Origin: Caballeronia arvi
GTDB lineage: Bacteria; Pseudomonadota; Gammaproteobacteria; Burkholderiales; Burkholderiaceae
DNA: 64,000 bases
NCBI RefSeq assembly: GCF_001544695.2
Contig: NZ_FCOM02000033.1
Coordinates: forward strand, 1 to 64,000
Reading direction: 5' to 3'
Positions 1 to 7,559 of this stretch are shown here, piece after piece. Numbering within the stretch: the first letter of the stretch is position 1; each line of letters opens with the position of its first letter. The position numbers and the translations under genes were made by a program. The notes beneath the pieces are model-generated. The model was not told the origin of the DNA. It saw only the letters and a list, made by a program, of their open reading frames with translations, and did no database searches.

Positions 1-43
1 CTGATAGTCGCCGGAAATTCGACAAACGGGAATTGCGAGTTTT

Positions 44-78
44 GGAAGGATTGATGTTCTTTGAACATCAATCCTTCC
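44..78 (+). terminator. Perfect 16-bp hairpin, probable terminator of an upstream gene
   Basis: Bases 44-59 are exactly the reverse complement of 63-78, with a three-base TTT loop. Only a short TT follows, so the classic U-tract is weak. It lies about 110 bases before the first gene and most simply ends a plus-strand transcript entering from the left. Its AT-rich stem is unusual here, so a small mobile repeat or regulatory hairpin is possible. Confidence 0.5.
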
Positions 79-187
79 TTATCTGCCAATGTAGACACGG
101 GCTGGCTTTCGGCATTTCCCTGCGTCCTAAGCCTTTCTTAAGCTTGAAACCTTTATCTTTGGCCGTTTTCAGTACAGCGAGACAAGG

Positions 188-943
188 ATGGAACGAGCAA
201 GCAACGCGTACGCCAAGGTTCCCGAGATCACCCTGGTGTTCTGGGCTATCAAGATCGCCGCGACGACCCTTGGCGAAACGGGTGGAGACGCGGTATCCAT
301 GTCCATGGACCTCGGCTATCTGGTCAGCAGCTTTATCTTCGGAGCGGTATTTATCGTCGCGGTGCTCGCGCAGATCAAGGCGCAGCGTTTCAATGCGCCG
401 CTCTACTGGACCACGATCATAGCGACAACGACCGTTGGCACGACCCTCGCCGATTTCGCGGATCGTTCTCTCGGCATTGGGTATGCCGGTGGCAGCGCCG
501 TCTTGCTCGCGCTGTTGCTTGTCTCGCTCGTCGTTTGGCGTTGCGTGATGGGCTCGGTGTCCGTCGCTGCGATACGTTCTCCGAAGGCCGAGATGTTCTA
601 CTGGGTCACGATCCTGTTTTCGCAGACGCTCGGAACCGCGCTGGGTGACTGGGTCGCTGACACCGTTGGATTGGGGTACTCAGGCGCCGCGGGCATCTTC
701 GGTGGATTGTTGTTGTTGCTGACGATCGCGCATTACGCAACCCGCGTCTCGCGCACGCTGCTTTTCTGGTGTGCGTTCATCCTGACGCGACCGCTTGGCG
801 CGGTGGTTGGCGATTTCCTCGATAAACCCATTGCGCATGGCGGTCTGGCGATGAGCCGCTACGGCGCGTCGATCGGGCTTTTCATGTTCATAGTCGTGTG
901 CATGTTCATGTTCAAGCAACGGCCCGCGCGTGCGCCGCATTAG
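188..943 (+). CDS. DUF347/COG4705 repeat membrane protein
   Basis: This 251-residue integral membrane protein has four repeats of the type K-x-P/E...FWxxKIxxTTLGETxGD...GYLxS, each about 60 residues and spanning two membrane helices. The first repeat carries the GETGGD signature near residues 34-39; later copies read GTTLADF, GTALGDW and GAVVGDF. This is the COG4705/DUF347 family of inner-membrane proteins, whose biochemical role is not established. The gene stands alone and converges with the serine hydrolase gene. The start is supported by the family-typical N-terminus (KVPEITLVFWAIKIAATTLG), although the ribosome site AAGG is unusually close to the ATG. Confidence 0.8.
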   Translation: MERASNAYAKVPEITLVFWAIKIAATTLGETGGDAVSMSMDLGYLVSSFIFGAVFIVAVLAQIKAQRFNAPLYWTTIIATTTVGTTLADFADRSLGIGYAGGSAVLLALLLVSLVVWRCVMGSVSVAAIRSPKAEMFYWVTILFSQTLGTALGDWVADTVGLGYSGAAGIFGGLLLLLTIAHYATRVSRTLLFWCAFILTRPLGAVVGDFLDKPIAHGGLAMSRYGASIGLFMFIVVCMFMFKQRPARAPH

Positions 944-960
944 ACTTCGCAAGCCTCCCT

Positions 961-990
961 CCGCCGCGCTTGCCTGATGCAGGCCGGCGG
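961..990. terminator. Possible terminator-like hairpin between convergent genes
   Basis: GCCTG at 972-976 pairs with CAGGC at 980-984 around a three-base loop, and CCGCCG at 961-966 can pair with CGGCGG at 985-990 across a small bulge. It sits between two converging genes. There is no T-tract on either side, so this is a weak call. Confidence 0.3.
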
Positions 991-1005
991 ACTCACGCCC
1001 ACCAA

Positions 1006-2895
1006 TCAGAGCTTCGTATAAATCGAACTTCCCAGCGTCAAAGTCGCTCCGCTGCCCGCCGATGCAAAGCGAATCTCATAGAGATCGCGACCAAAATTGC
1101 CGGGAATCTTGACCGACATTCCGACACGGTCATCAGCGAGCGGCACGAAGAGCTGATAGCGAAGATCGGTGTTGCCGTACAGGACATAACCCGGCAGTTC
1201 GGACAGGGTAGTGAGGAAGGCCGGCTCGTTGCCGAGGATGACGATCGGCACGGCCGTCGGCGAATCGTTCGTCAGGGTCCACTGCGTGCCCAGGCGCTGC
1301 TGCCACGCGTTGTCGAGCGCCGCAAGCGGGGCTAGCTGCTGACCGATCGGCAGCGTCAGATAGGCATAACCCGCGCCCGGCACGACGCGCTTCATCAGAT
1401 AGCGGTAGCTGAATGCATTGCCGTTTTCGTCCGTTCCGGATGCGACCGTGAAACGATACGACGCGGTATCGGTGCCGTTCCACCACCAGCCATCGCTACG
1501 ATATTGGTAAGCGCCTAGCTGCTTCCACGCACGCGAAGGCCCATCCCACTGATTGAGTTGTAGGCTGCCGTCCGGATTGGCAATCGCCTGAAGCGGCGAA
1601 TCGGAATTGCCATAGATTCCGCCCGCCGTGGCGATGCCCGGACCGGACGCGGCGGGCGGCGCGGTCGTACTGACCTTTGCGGGCAACGATGCGATGGTGC
1701 CGTCTTCCTTCAGCGCGGACAGCACGAGGCTTTCCGCAAGTTTGCGGGCGTCGTAGCCTGAGTTGCCGGTCACCATCAATGCCAGTTGCGCCTTCGGCAC
1801 GACGAAGAATTCGCTCGTGTAGAACGCGGTCCCGCCATCCTTTTCCCATCCGAGGACGCCCGCTGCCTGCAGTGCGGGCTGCTGGACCGAATCCCAGCCG
1901 AGACCCCAACGCCATTCGGGTGACGGGTTGATCAGCAGGCCCGTCGACTGGTCCGTGCCCATCTGCGCGATGCCTTCGGCGGACACCACACGCTTCCCAT
2001 CGAACACGCCACCACCGAGGAACATCTGCGCGAGATTCATCATGTCGGCGGGCGTCGAACTCAGGCCGCCGGTCGCGTAGGCATTGACGAATTCCTGATA
2101 CTGCTTGCCCTGCGCAAACGGATACGAGAAGGAACCATCGGTGGGCACGGCCGTGAGATAACTGGAGTTCGTCATCTTCAGCGGCGCGAGAATGTTCTCC
2201 TGAACGAAGCTCGCAAAACTCTGCCCGGTCCTCGCGAGGACGATCTGCTCGACCATCGTGAAGCCGTCGTTGCAATACACGGCGAGTTCGCCGGGAAGAT
2301 GCTTCAGATGCGTATTCGCCAGTTCGGACTGGGTATCGGCCGCGTAACCGGGAACCGGCGCGAAGGTGAAAAGATTGCGCGAATTGGTGCCGGGCAGTCC
2401 CGACGAATGCGACAGCAGATGACGCGTGGTGATCTTCGCGAACTCGGGTGAAAGCATCGTGAACGTCGGCAGATACTGGACGATCGGCGTATCGAGCGTG
2501 ATCAGGCCGCGATCCTGGAGAATCGTGGCGGCGAGCGCCGGAAAAAGCTTGCTGACCGAGCCGATATTGAAGCGCGTCTGAGTCGTCGCCTTAGTCTGGT
2601 TCGGCACCGACGATACGCCGAATGCCTGCTGCCAGAAGACGTTGTTGCCCTTGAGCATGGCCACGGAAATCGCCGCCACGGGTTGCGCCGGGTCGTCGAT
2701 CGCCTGCTGGATCGCCTGTTGCCCCATGGCGACCGTTTGCGGATACAACTGTGAACCGGAGTCATCGCTGCCGCACCCCGGCAGCAGTGTCGCAAGCATC
2801 CCGGCGCCGGCAAGACCGAGGAACTGACGACGGCCCGCGCTGGACGGGGTCGGGCTGAAGGGCAATGCGTTACTGGCATGGCGGGATCGGGGCAC
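1006..2895 (-). CDS. Serine beta-lactamase-like hydrolase, Tat-exported lipoprotein
   Basis: A 629-residue class C beta-lactamase/penicillin-binding-like serine hydrolase. The N-terminus has a twin-arginine motif (RRQFLG, residues 22-27) and a lipobox ending at Cys41 (LLPGC), so the protein is probably folded in the cytoplasm, exported by Tat and lipidated. The catalytic S-x-x-K motif is SVSK at 113-116, the Y-x-N motif is YCN at 207-209, and HLLSHSSGLPG (159-169) is typical of the family. About 200 C-terminal residues after the catalytic domain form an extra region of unknown role. Substrates of this family are diverse (esters, D-amino-acid peptides), so activity cannot be named. It is a single gene; the ATG has AGGAGA upstream. 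Confidence 0.85.
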   Translation of the reverse strand: MPRSRHASNALPFSPTPSSAGRRQFLGLAGAGMLATLLPGCGSDDSGSQLYPQTVAMGQQAIQQAIDDPAQPVAAISVAMLKGNNVFWQQAFGVSSVPNQTKATTQTRFNIGSVSKLFPALAATILQDRGLITLDTPIVQYLPTFTMLSPEFAKITTRHLLSHSSGLPGTNSRNLFTFAPVPGYAADTQSELANTHLKHLPGELAVYCNDGFTMVEQIVLARTGQSFASFVQENILAPLKMTNSSYLTAVPTDGSFSYPFAQGKQYQEFVNAYATGGLSSTPADMMNLAQMFLGGGVFDGKRVVSAEGIAQMGTDQSTGLLINPSPEWRWGLGWDSVQQPALQAAGVLGWEKDGGTAFYTSEFFVVPKAQLALMVTGNSGYDARKLAESLVLSALKEDGTIASLPAKVSTTAPPAASGPGIATAGGIYGNSDSPLQAIANPDGSLQLNQWDGPSRAWKQLGAYQYRSDGWWWNGTDTASYRFTVASGTDENGNAFSYRYLMKRVVPGAGYAYLTLPIGQQLAPLAALDNAWQQRLGTQWTLTNDSPTAVPIVILGNEPAFLTTLSELPGYVLYGNTDLRYQLFVPLADDRVGMSVKIPGNFGRDLYEIRFASAGSGATLTLGSSIYTKL

Positions 2896-3018
2896 GACGT
2901 CTCTCCTTATTGTTTTTCGCAGGGCGTACTCTGTGCGGCTCGAACCTTTTGCGCTGGATTATAGGCATGAAAATCATGCCGGGACGCTTTCGTTAGATTA
3001 AAAATAGATGTCAGCCGA

Positions 3019-3234
3019 TCAGGTGCCGACTGGGTCGGCGGATTCGCGCCCCTTGGTCGGGCGACTCGCTGCCCCCGGATTGGCGGCACACGCTGCCTTC
3101 CCGAGCTCGCGCAGCAATGGCGGAACGGTGCCGAGTTCCGCGATCGTCAGTTGCGCCCATCCGTCGCCGATGAGCAGAATCGGACGCCGCCGCAGCGCTG
3201 CCAGCGATGCACCGAGTTCATGCAGGCAATTCAA
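3019..3234 (-). pseudogene. Remnant of a thiamine-diphosphate decarboxylase-type enzyme
   Basis: A 71-codon open frame contains LRRRPILLIGDGWAQLTIAE, which matches the C-terminal ThDP-binding region (GDGxxQLTxQELGT) of indolepyruvate/phenylpyruvate decarboxylase-like enzymes. Such enzymes are about 550 residues, so only a short piece remains. Its downstream part (after LGTV) no longer looks like the family, where an asparagine-rich NNxGY stretch is expected. The rest of the 2896-3304 gap, about 200 bases, shows no other gene. I regard this as gene decay rather than a working small protein. Confidence 0.4.
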
Positions 3235-3304
3235 AAGATAGTTAGTCTAGCTAAACAATGATGAAGTAACGCAATGACATCTCGACTAGTGGACCGCCCG
3301 TCAG

Positions 3305-3895
3305 TTACCCATTTCCCAGATACCCCGGAAGCCCTATCGCCGATTTGCTCTTCGCAAGTTTCACGGCTTTCTTGACGAGCGAATCGAACTCCGCGTCGCT
3401 TTTAGGCAGCGGAAAGGCGTGACGGAAAAAGTCCGCCCATCGGAATTCCTCGAGCGGAACGGAAGTTTTCTCATATCCTCCCGCGTCGCGCACCGACGCG
3501 GACAGGCTGCGGAATTCGTCGTCTTCAAGATCCCAGATGTGTTCACGCATTTCGGGAAAGGGCACACGCTGACCGAGGGCGGTGTAGGGGTAAGTCCAGC
3601 GATGGTTTTCCAGCGTGAGCCAGAATTCGGCCACCGAGAGCGTCGAGAGGTCTTTGACGAGCACGACCGGGACGCGCTTGACATGCGCCCGCCAAAGCGC
3701 GGTGGCGACATGATGATGGTCGATTGCATAGGGCGTGGCGCCCGGGCCGTACACGATTGGAACCGGCTTTTCCGCGATTGCCATCTCCAGGTCATGGCCC
3801 TCGAGCTTTGCGTAAGCTTTGGTTTTGTTGCGGATTTCGCGCAGGCCATGCGTCAGCTGGGTAGGACGCAGCTGGTCGATTTTTATGGTTTTCAT
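3305..3895 (-). CDS. Free-standing ParB-like domain protein
   Basis: A 196-residue protein that begins MKTIKIDQLRPTQLT and carries PYAIDHHHVATAL around residues 55-67. This is the ParB/sulfiredoxin-like core in the variant Pfam calls ParBc_2 (putative ParB-like nuclease). There is no helix-turn-helix DNA-binding domain as in chromosome-partition ParB and no ParA neighbour, so a partition role is unlikely. The start at 3895 is chosen over an upstream ATG because GGAGGG lies just before it and the family begins there. It could be a small nuclease or nucleotide-using enzyme; its function is unknown. Confidence 0.7.
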   Translation of the reverse strand: MKTIKIDQLRPTQLTHGLREIRNKTKAYAKLEGHDLEMAIAEKPVPIVYGPGATPYAIDHHHVATALWRAHVKRVPVVLVKDLSTLSVAEFWLTLENHRWTYPYTALGQRVPFPEMREHIWDLEDDEFRSLSASVRDAGGYEKTSVPLEEFRWADFFRHAFPLPKSDAEFDSLVKKAVKLAKSKSAIGLPGYLGNG

Positions 3896-4027
3896 TTTGC
3901 CCTCCAATCCATCTTCCTCGACCAGGTCCGGAGCAAGGCTCGCGCCAGGACTGCGCACGCGGCATGGCGCATTCGTCGACGACCGTCGCTGCGCCGCCAC
4001 ACGCCAGGAAATTCGATCAGAACACGA

Positions 4028-4462
4028 TCATCGATGCACGACGTACCGCCAGAGCGCCATGCACTCGGCATCGGCGATCTGATAGCGGGGCATCGACTTG
4101 CGCAGCAGGACGCTCGCCGGATCGATGCCGTCTTTGACCGCACGGCAGAAGGCCGTCGCGTCGTAGTGACTGATCGGTCCTCCCCGGCGGCTGGTCGCGC
4201 CGAGCAGGGCGTCGTGCGTCAGCGGCGGCGCAAAGGCGGGCGCCTTCGACGTGCCCACGTGGCAGTTGACGCATCGCGTCGTCCCCGCAGGCAACGGGCG
4301 ATCGTCGTCGCGCAGATGCGCGGCCATCGGATGCTGTCCGTTGAAGAGCGCACACCCCAGATCGTTCGCATCGCACGCGGTCTCCGCGCGCGCAAGAGGC
4401 GTCATCGCGACAAGCACAAGGCCGATAGCGACAGCCCGCATTGCGGAGTGGCGTCGGGCCAT
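4028..4462 (-). CDS. Small periplasmic c-type cytochrome
   Basis: A 144-residue protein with a cleavable signal peptide (hydrophobic core AVAIGLVLVAMTPLARA) and one haem-attachment motif, CVNCH, at about residues 64-68. A candidate sixth ligand is the Met of KSMPRY near residue 124. Its ATG lies one base after the stop codon of the galactose oxidase gene, which implies translational coupling. The inferred role is to carry electrons from the neighbouring periplasmic oxidase module, but galactose oxidases pass electrons directly to oxygen, so the functional link is uncertain. Confidence 0.75.
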   Translation of the reverse strand: MARRHSAMRAVAIGLVLVAMTPLARAETACDANDLGCALFNGQHPMAAHLRDDDRPLPAGTTRCVNCHVGTSKAPAFAPPLTHDALLGATSRRGGPISHYDATAFCRAVKDGIDPASVLLRKSMPRYQIADAECMALWRYVVHR

Positions 4463-4463
4463 T

Positions 4464-6428
4464 TCAATGTACGAGCAGTACGCGCGAGACGCTCGGCACG
4501 CCGTTCGAGTTCAGGGCGAACAGCATGTAATAGCCAGGGATCACGACACCGGGATCGGACGGAATGCGCAAGTGATATTCGCCTGCGGTGCCCACGGTGA
4601 ACGACAGCGGCACGCGGCGCTGCTCGTTGTTCAGCGAATGCGTGACCGACGAGGAACGCATCAGCGCGAATGCGCGCATGTTCCTGCTGGCCGTCACGAC
4701 GATCGTCGTGCCGAGTTGCGCTTCGGAGGGAACGGACGAGAGACTCGGCCGGGACGCGGCGGACCCGTCCGCATTGAGCAGATAGGGCGGTGTCAATATC
4801 TCCACATCGGTGTGATTGGTCGCGCATCCCCCGCACAAGCCGCCGCCGCCGCTCAGCACGCGTCCGTCGTTGAGGAGCAGCGCGACGCTGTGATAGGTGC
4901 GCGGCACGGCCTGACGGACGAGCGGGGAAAACGAATTGTTCGACGGGTCCCACAGCTCCGGGGTGAGAATCGCGTTGTCGTCCGAGAAAGGCGCAGCAAA
5001 CGTCTGTCCGCCGACCACGACGACCTGCCCGTTCGGCAGCACGACGCTGTTGCTGAACGCGCGCTGGTAGCTCATCGGCGCGATGGTTTGCGTCTTCGCG
5101 GTCCCCTTGCTGATGTCGATGAGCGTCGCATGGGACGTGGCCTGCGACTGGTCGTAGCTCGGCGCGCCCCCGACCGTGAGAATCTTGCCGATGTCGTACA
5201 TGACTGCGTTGCCGTTCATCGCATCGCTGTCGCTTCCCCGGTTGCCGGCTGCGGTGACGCTGCCGTTGCCTGCCGTGTCGAACCAGTGCATGGCCCGGCT
5301 TGGTCCCGCGTGAAACACCCGTCCATTGCTCACCGCGAACAGCCATGCGTGATTGTCGGAGCGAAACACGCCCGCATTGTCGTTCGTGAGGATGTAATCG
5401 TCGACGATAGCCCCGTTGGTCTGCCAGCCCGAACCCGGGGTCCAGGTTTCACCGGTCTTTCCCCCGAGCCCTCCGCTCCAGGAGCCGCCCACCAGGAACA
5501 CATTGCCGTTGCTCAGTGTCAGGCTTCCCTGATAGCCGCGCGGAATGTGCATCTGATCGCCGGCGGTCCATCTGTTCGTCGAGGGCGAATAAATGCTGGT
5601 CCGACTCGAGCTCAATCCGCCGGTCACGAAAATCCGGCCATCGGGGAGATTGGCGATGCCTGGGCAGAACATGTCGTGCCCGGTATTGGTCACGATCACC
5701 TGCGTGCTATTGCCAGTCGCCGGATTGAAGATCGCGGTGTACGTCCGGCCCGGCGGGTTACCGCTATTGGTGAAGTCGAGCGCGCTGTCAGCTGCCCAGA
5801 CCAGCACGTTTCCATTGGGAAGATTGGCGGCGTGCAGCGGGACGAGCGGTAGCGTGACGGGCGCCGACCACTTCGAAGGCAATGTAGGCTTCTGCGGTGG
5901 CAGGCCGCTCACTTGCCACGTCTGGGTCGCGCTTCCGTTGCACACCTGCTGCGTCAACTGGACACCCTGCGAGGTCGTGCTCGACGCGGTCACGCACAGG
6001 CCGCTATGTCCCGCGACGATCGCGTAGCCCGTGCCTTGCGGCATCAGCGAGAAGGCCTGATTCAAGCCGCCATTGCAGGTCCACTGGATGATGGGTCCGC
6101 CCGGGTCCGGGCTTTGACCCGACACGTCCATGCACAGGTCGCTGTTCAGATTGATGAGGTTGTACCGGGCACCGGTCGCAATCGGGAGCCATTGCTGATT
6201 TGCGCCGCCCCAGCAGGGCCAGGAAATCACGGGCGCTCCCGGCGTCAGGGATTGGCCGCTGACGTCCGCGCACATGCTGGTGCCGGTCAGTGTGATGGGA
6301 GCGGAGGTTTGCGCCTGGACAGCGGGCGATACGCCTGCAAGAGCCAGCGGCAACGCGATCAGGAGCAAGAAGCGCACGCATCGGACGAGCAAGCTGGAAA
6401 CGTGTCGATTCGAACGAATTCCTGGCAT
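4464..6428 (-). CDS. Secreted galactose oxidase-like copper radical oxidase with ricin-type lectin domain
   Basis: A 654-residue secreted enzyme. Residues 1-40 form a signal peptide. Residues 45-172 are a ricin-type beta-trefoil with Q-x-W-type repeats (NQQW 77-80, NQAF 123-126, TQTW 168-171). Residues 185-540 are a Kelch-type propeller and the last 100 residues the early-set (DUF1929) domain. All residues of Fusarium galactose oxidase chemistry are visible: Cys255 in HDMFCPG and Tyr299 in RGYQ (the thioether-linked pair), stacking Trp317 in GGSWSGG, axial Tyr512 and His513 in YHS, and His597 in THSLN. It should oxidise primary alcohols of sugars or glycans to aldehydes with oxygen, producing peroxide. 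The start at 6428 has GGGAG six bases upstream; a longer frame overlaps the Sco gene and is rejected. Confidence 0.9.
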   Translation of the reverse strand: MPGIRSNRHVSSLLVRCVRFLLLIALPLALAGVSPAVQAQTSAPITLTGTSMCADVSGQSLTPGAPVISWPCWGGANQQWLPIATGARYNLINLNSDLCMDVSGQSPDPGGPIIQWTCNGGLNQAFSLMPQGTGYAIVAGHSGLCVTASSTTSQGVQLTQQVCNGSATQTWQVSGLPPQKPTLPSKWSAPVTLPLVPLHAANLPNGNVLVWAADSALDFTNSGNPPGRTYTAIFNPATGNSTQVIVTNTGHDMFCPGIANLPDGRIFVTGGLSSSRTSIYSPSTNRWTAGDQMHIPRGYQGSLTLSNGNVFLVGGSWSGGLGGKTGETWTPGSGWQTNGAIVDDYILTNDNAGVFRSDNHAWLFAVSNGRVFHAGPSRAMHWFDTAGNGSVTAAGNRGSDSDAMNGNAVMYDIGKILTVGGAPSYDQSQATSHATLIDISKGTAKTQTIAPMSYQRAFSNSVVLPNGQVVVVGGQTFAAPFSDDNAILTPELWDPSNNSFSPLVRQAVPRTYHSVALLLNDGRVLSGGGGLCGGCATNHTDVEILTPPYLLNADGSAASRPSLSSVPSEAQLGTTIVVTASRNMRAFALMRSSSVTHSLNNEQRRVPLSFTVGTAGEYHLRIPSDPGVVIPGYYMLFALNSNGVPSVSRVLLVH

Positions 6429-6453
6429 GGTTGCTCCCGTACATTGAGTCGGG

Positions 6454-7089
6454 TTATGCACGTCCAAGCGCGCCGAGCACATCGCAGACGTCGTCGACGC
6501 GAGGAAGGTCGGCGCTTCGCCAGCGCAACATCGCGTTGGCATCGAAACAATAGATCTGCGTGGAATGGTCTGCGATGTCGCCCAGGGGCAACGTGCTGCC
6601 CGACAGCGCCACGCGCATCCGGTCCACATCGGCAAGTGCCGGTGTCGCCGCATTCCACGCGGGACCGGCATGAAAACGCGCGAGCCAGGCGCGCAATGCC
6701 GAGGGTGAATCCGAAAGCGGATCGATTCCAACCGACAACAATTGCACGGGATGACCGCTACGGATTCCCGGAATGCGTTCCTGAACCGCGCTGAAAAGCG
6801 CGCCTTGCAGCGGACATACCGTGCCGCAACCGGTGTAGACCGTCTGCAATGCGGTGATCCCCTGGCGCAGCGAGTCGTTAAGCAGGCGCTTTCTGCCGGT
6901 CTGGTCGACGAGCCAGATATCGTCGAGGCGAATCGGCGGCGTGACGAGTCCCAGCCCGCCATGCTGCGCGAACGATAAGGGGGACACTGCGCCAAGCGCG
7001 AGCGCGGCCATGTCGCGAAGCAAGGTGCGGCGAGTTGGTGAGGGAGCAAACGGACGCATGCGGGATTTCACGCAGTCGGGCACTTTCAT
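6454..7089 (-). CDS. SCO1/SenC-type copper chaperone
   Basis: A 211-residue thioredoxin-fold copper chaperone of the Sco family. The copper-binding CxxxC motif is CGTVC (Cys88, Cys92) and the distal ligand is His175 in GDIADHS. The N-terminus has TRRTLLRDMAALALG at about 19-33, a possible Tat or Sec signal, so it acts in the periplasm. It lies 25 bases upstream of the galactose oxidase gene in the same direction, so it probably loads copper into that oxidase rather than cytochrome c oxidase. A later ATG at 7059 is possible, but 7089 has a better AGGGA site. Confidence 0.87.
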   Translation of the reverse strand: MKVPDCVKSRMRPFAPSPTRRTLLRDMAALALGAVSPLSFAQHGGLGLVTPPIRLDDIWLVDQTGRKRLLNDSLRQGITALQTVYTGCGTVCPLQGALFSAVQERIPGIRSGHPVQLLSVGIDPLSDSPSALRAWLARFHAGPAWNAATPALADVDRMRVALSGSTLPLGDIADHSTQIYCFDANAMLRWRSADLPRVDDVCDVLGALGRA

Positions 7090-7559
7090 GATCCCTGTTC
7101 CGAGCTGTCAGGGTGTGACTCGCACTTCGAAAGCATCCAGTCGGGCGGGGCGAGAAGCGTGTCGAAGCCACTTGGTCTTGCGTATTGCAATACCATCGGA
7201 TGGAAGATTAGCAGCCCAAATCCGGAGATAAAGGTTTTGCGCAGGAAATGGATAGATAAATATGTGCCCTTGGACACATTCGGTTTCAGAGCCTGAACGG
7301 CGGGTCATCAAGGCGGAATTGTCTCGTCGAAAGTTGCGGCTTTCGAGCCAATCAACCTTTCGATGCTTTATCGGATATCGTTCTCGCCGAAAGTCGCCGG
7401 TAATACGAGCCGAAGCCAATCGTATTATTCCTGACTGGCGTTCCTGACGTGCTCGTCTAGGATTAAGGCTGCTACCGCGCACGACGATTGCTGAATTGCG
7501 GCATCGTCGATGTTCGATACCGCGTTGCCTGTTCCGGCCCTCCGGAGAAGGAGACTGCA
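7090..7559. promoter_or_regulatory. Divergent promoter region with a dyad at 7262-7279
   Basis: This 470-base gap separates the divergent Sco and PQQ-like lipoprotein genes and is clearly richer in AT than the genes. It contains an 18-base imperfect inverted repeat (ATGTGCCC-TT-GGACACAT, 7262-7279, one mismatch), a candidate regulator site, and the 10-base palindrome TATTGCAATA near 7183. No convincing gene or RNA is seen; open frames crossing it lack ribosome sites and family resemblance. Confidence 0.4.

Noticed and set aside
3305..3895. Plasmid partition (ParAB) locus or replication origin
   Set aside because: There is no ParA, no parS-like repeats and the protein lacks a DNA-binding domain.
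6428..7049. N-terminal extension of the galactose oxidase frame through the Sco gene
   Set aside because: The extension is the Sco gene read in another frame; the signal peptide and ribosome site place the start at 6428.
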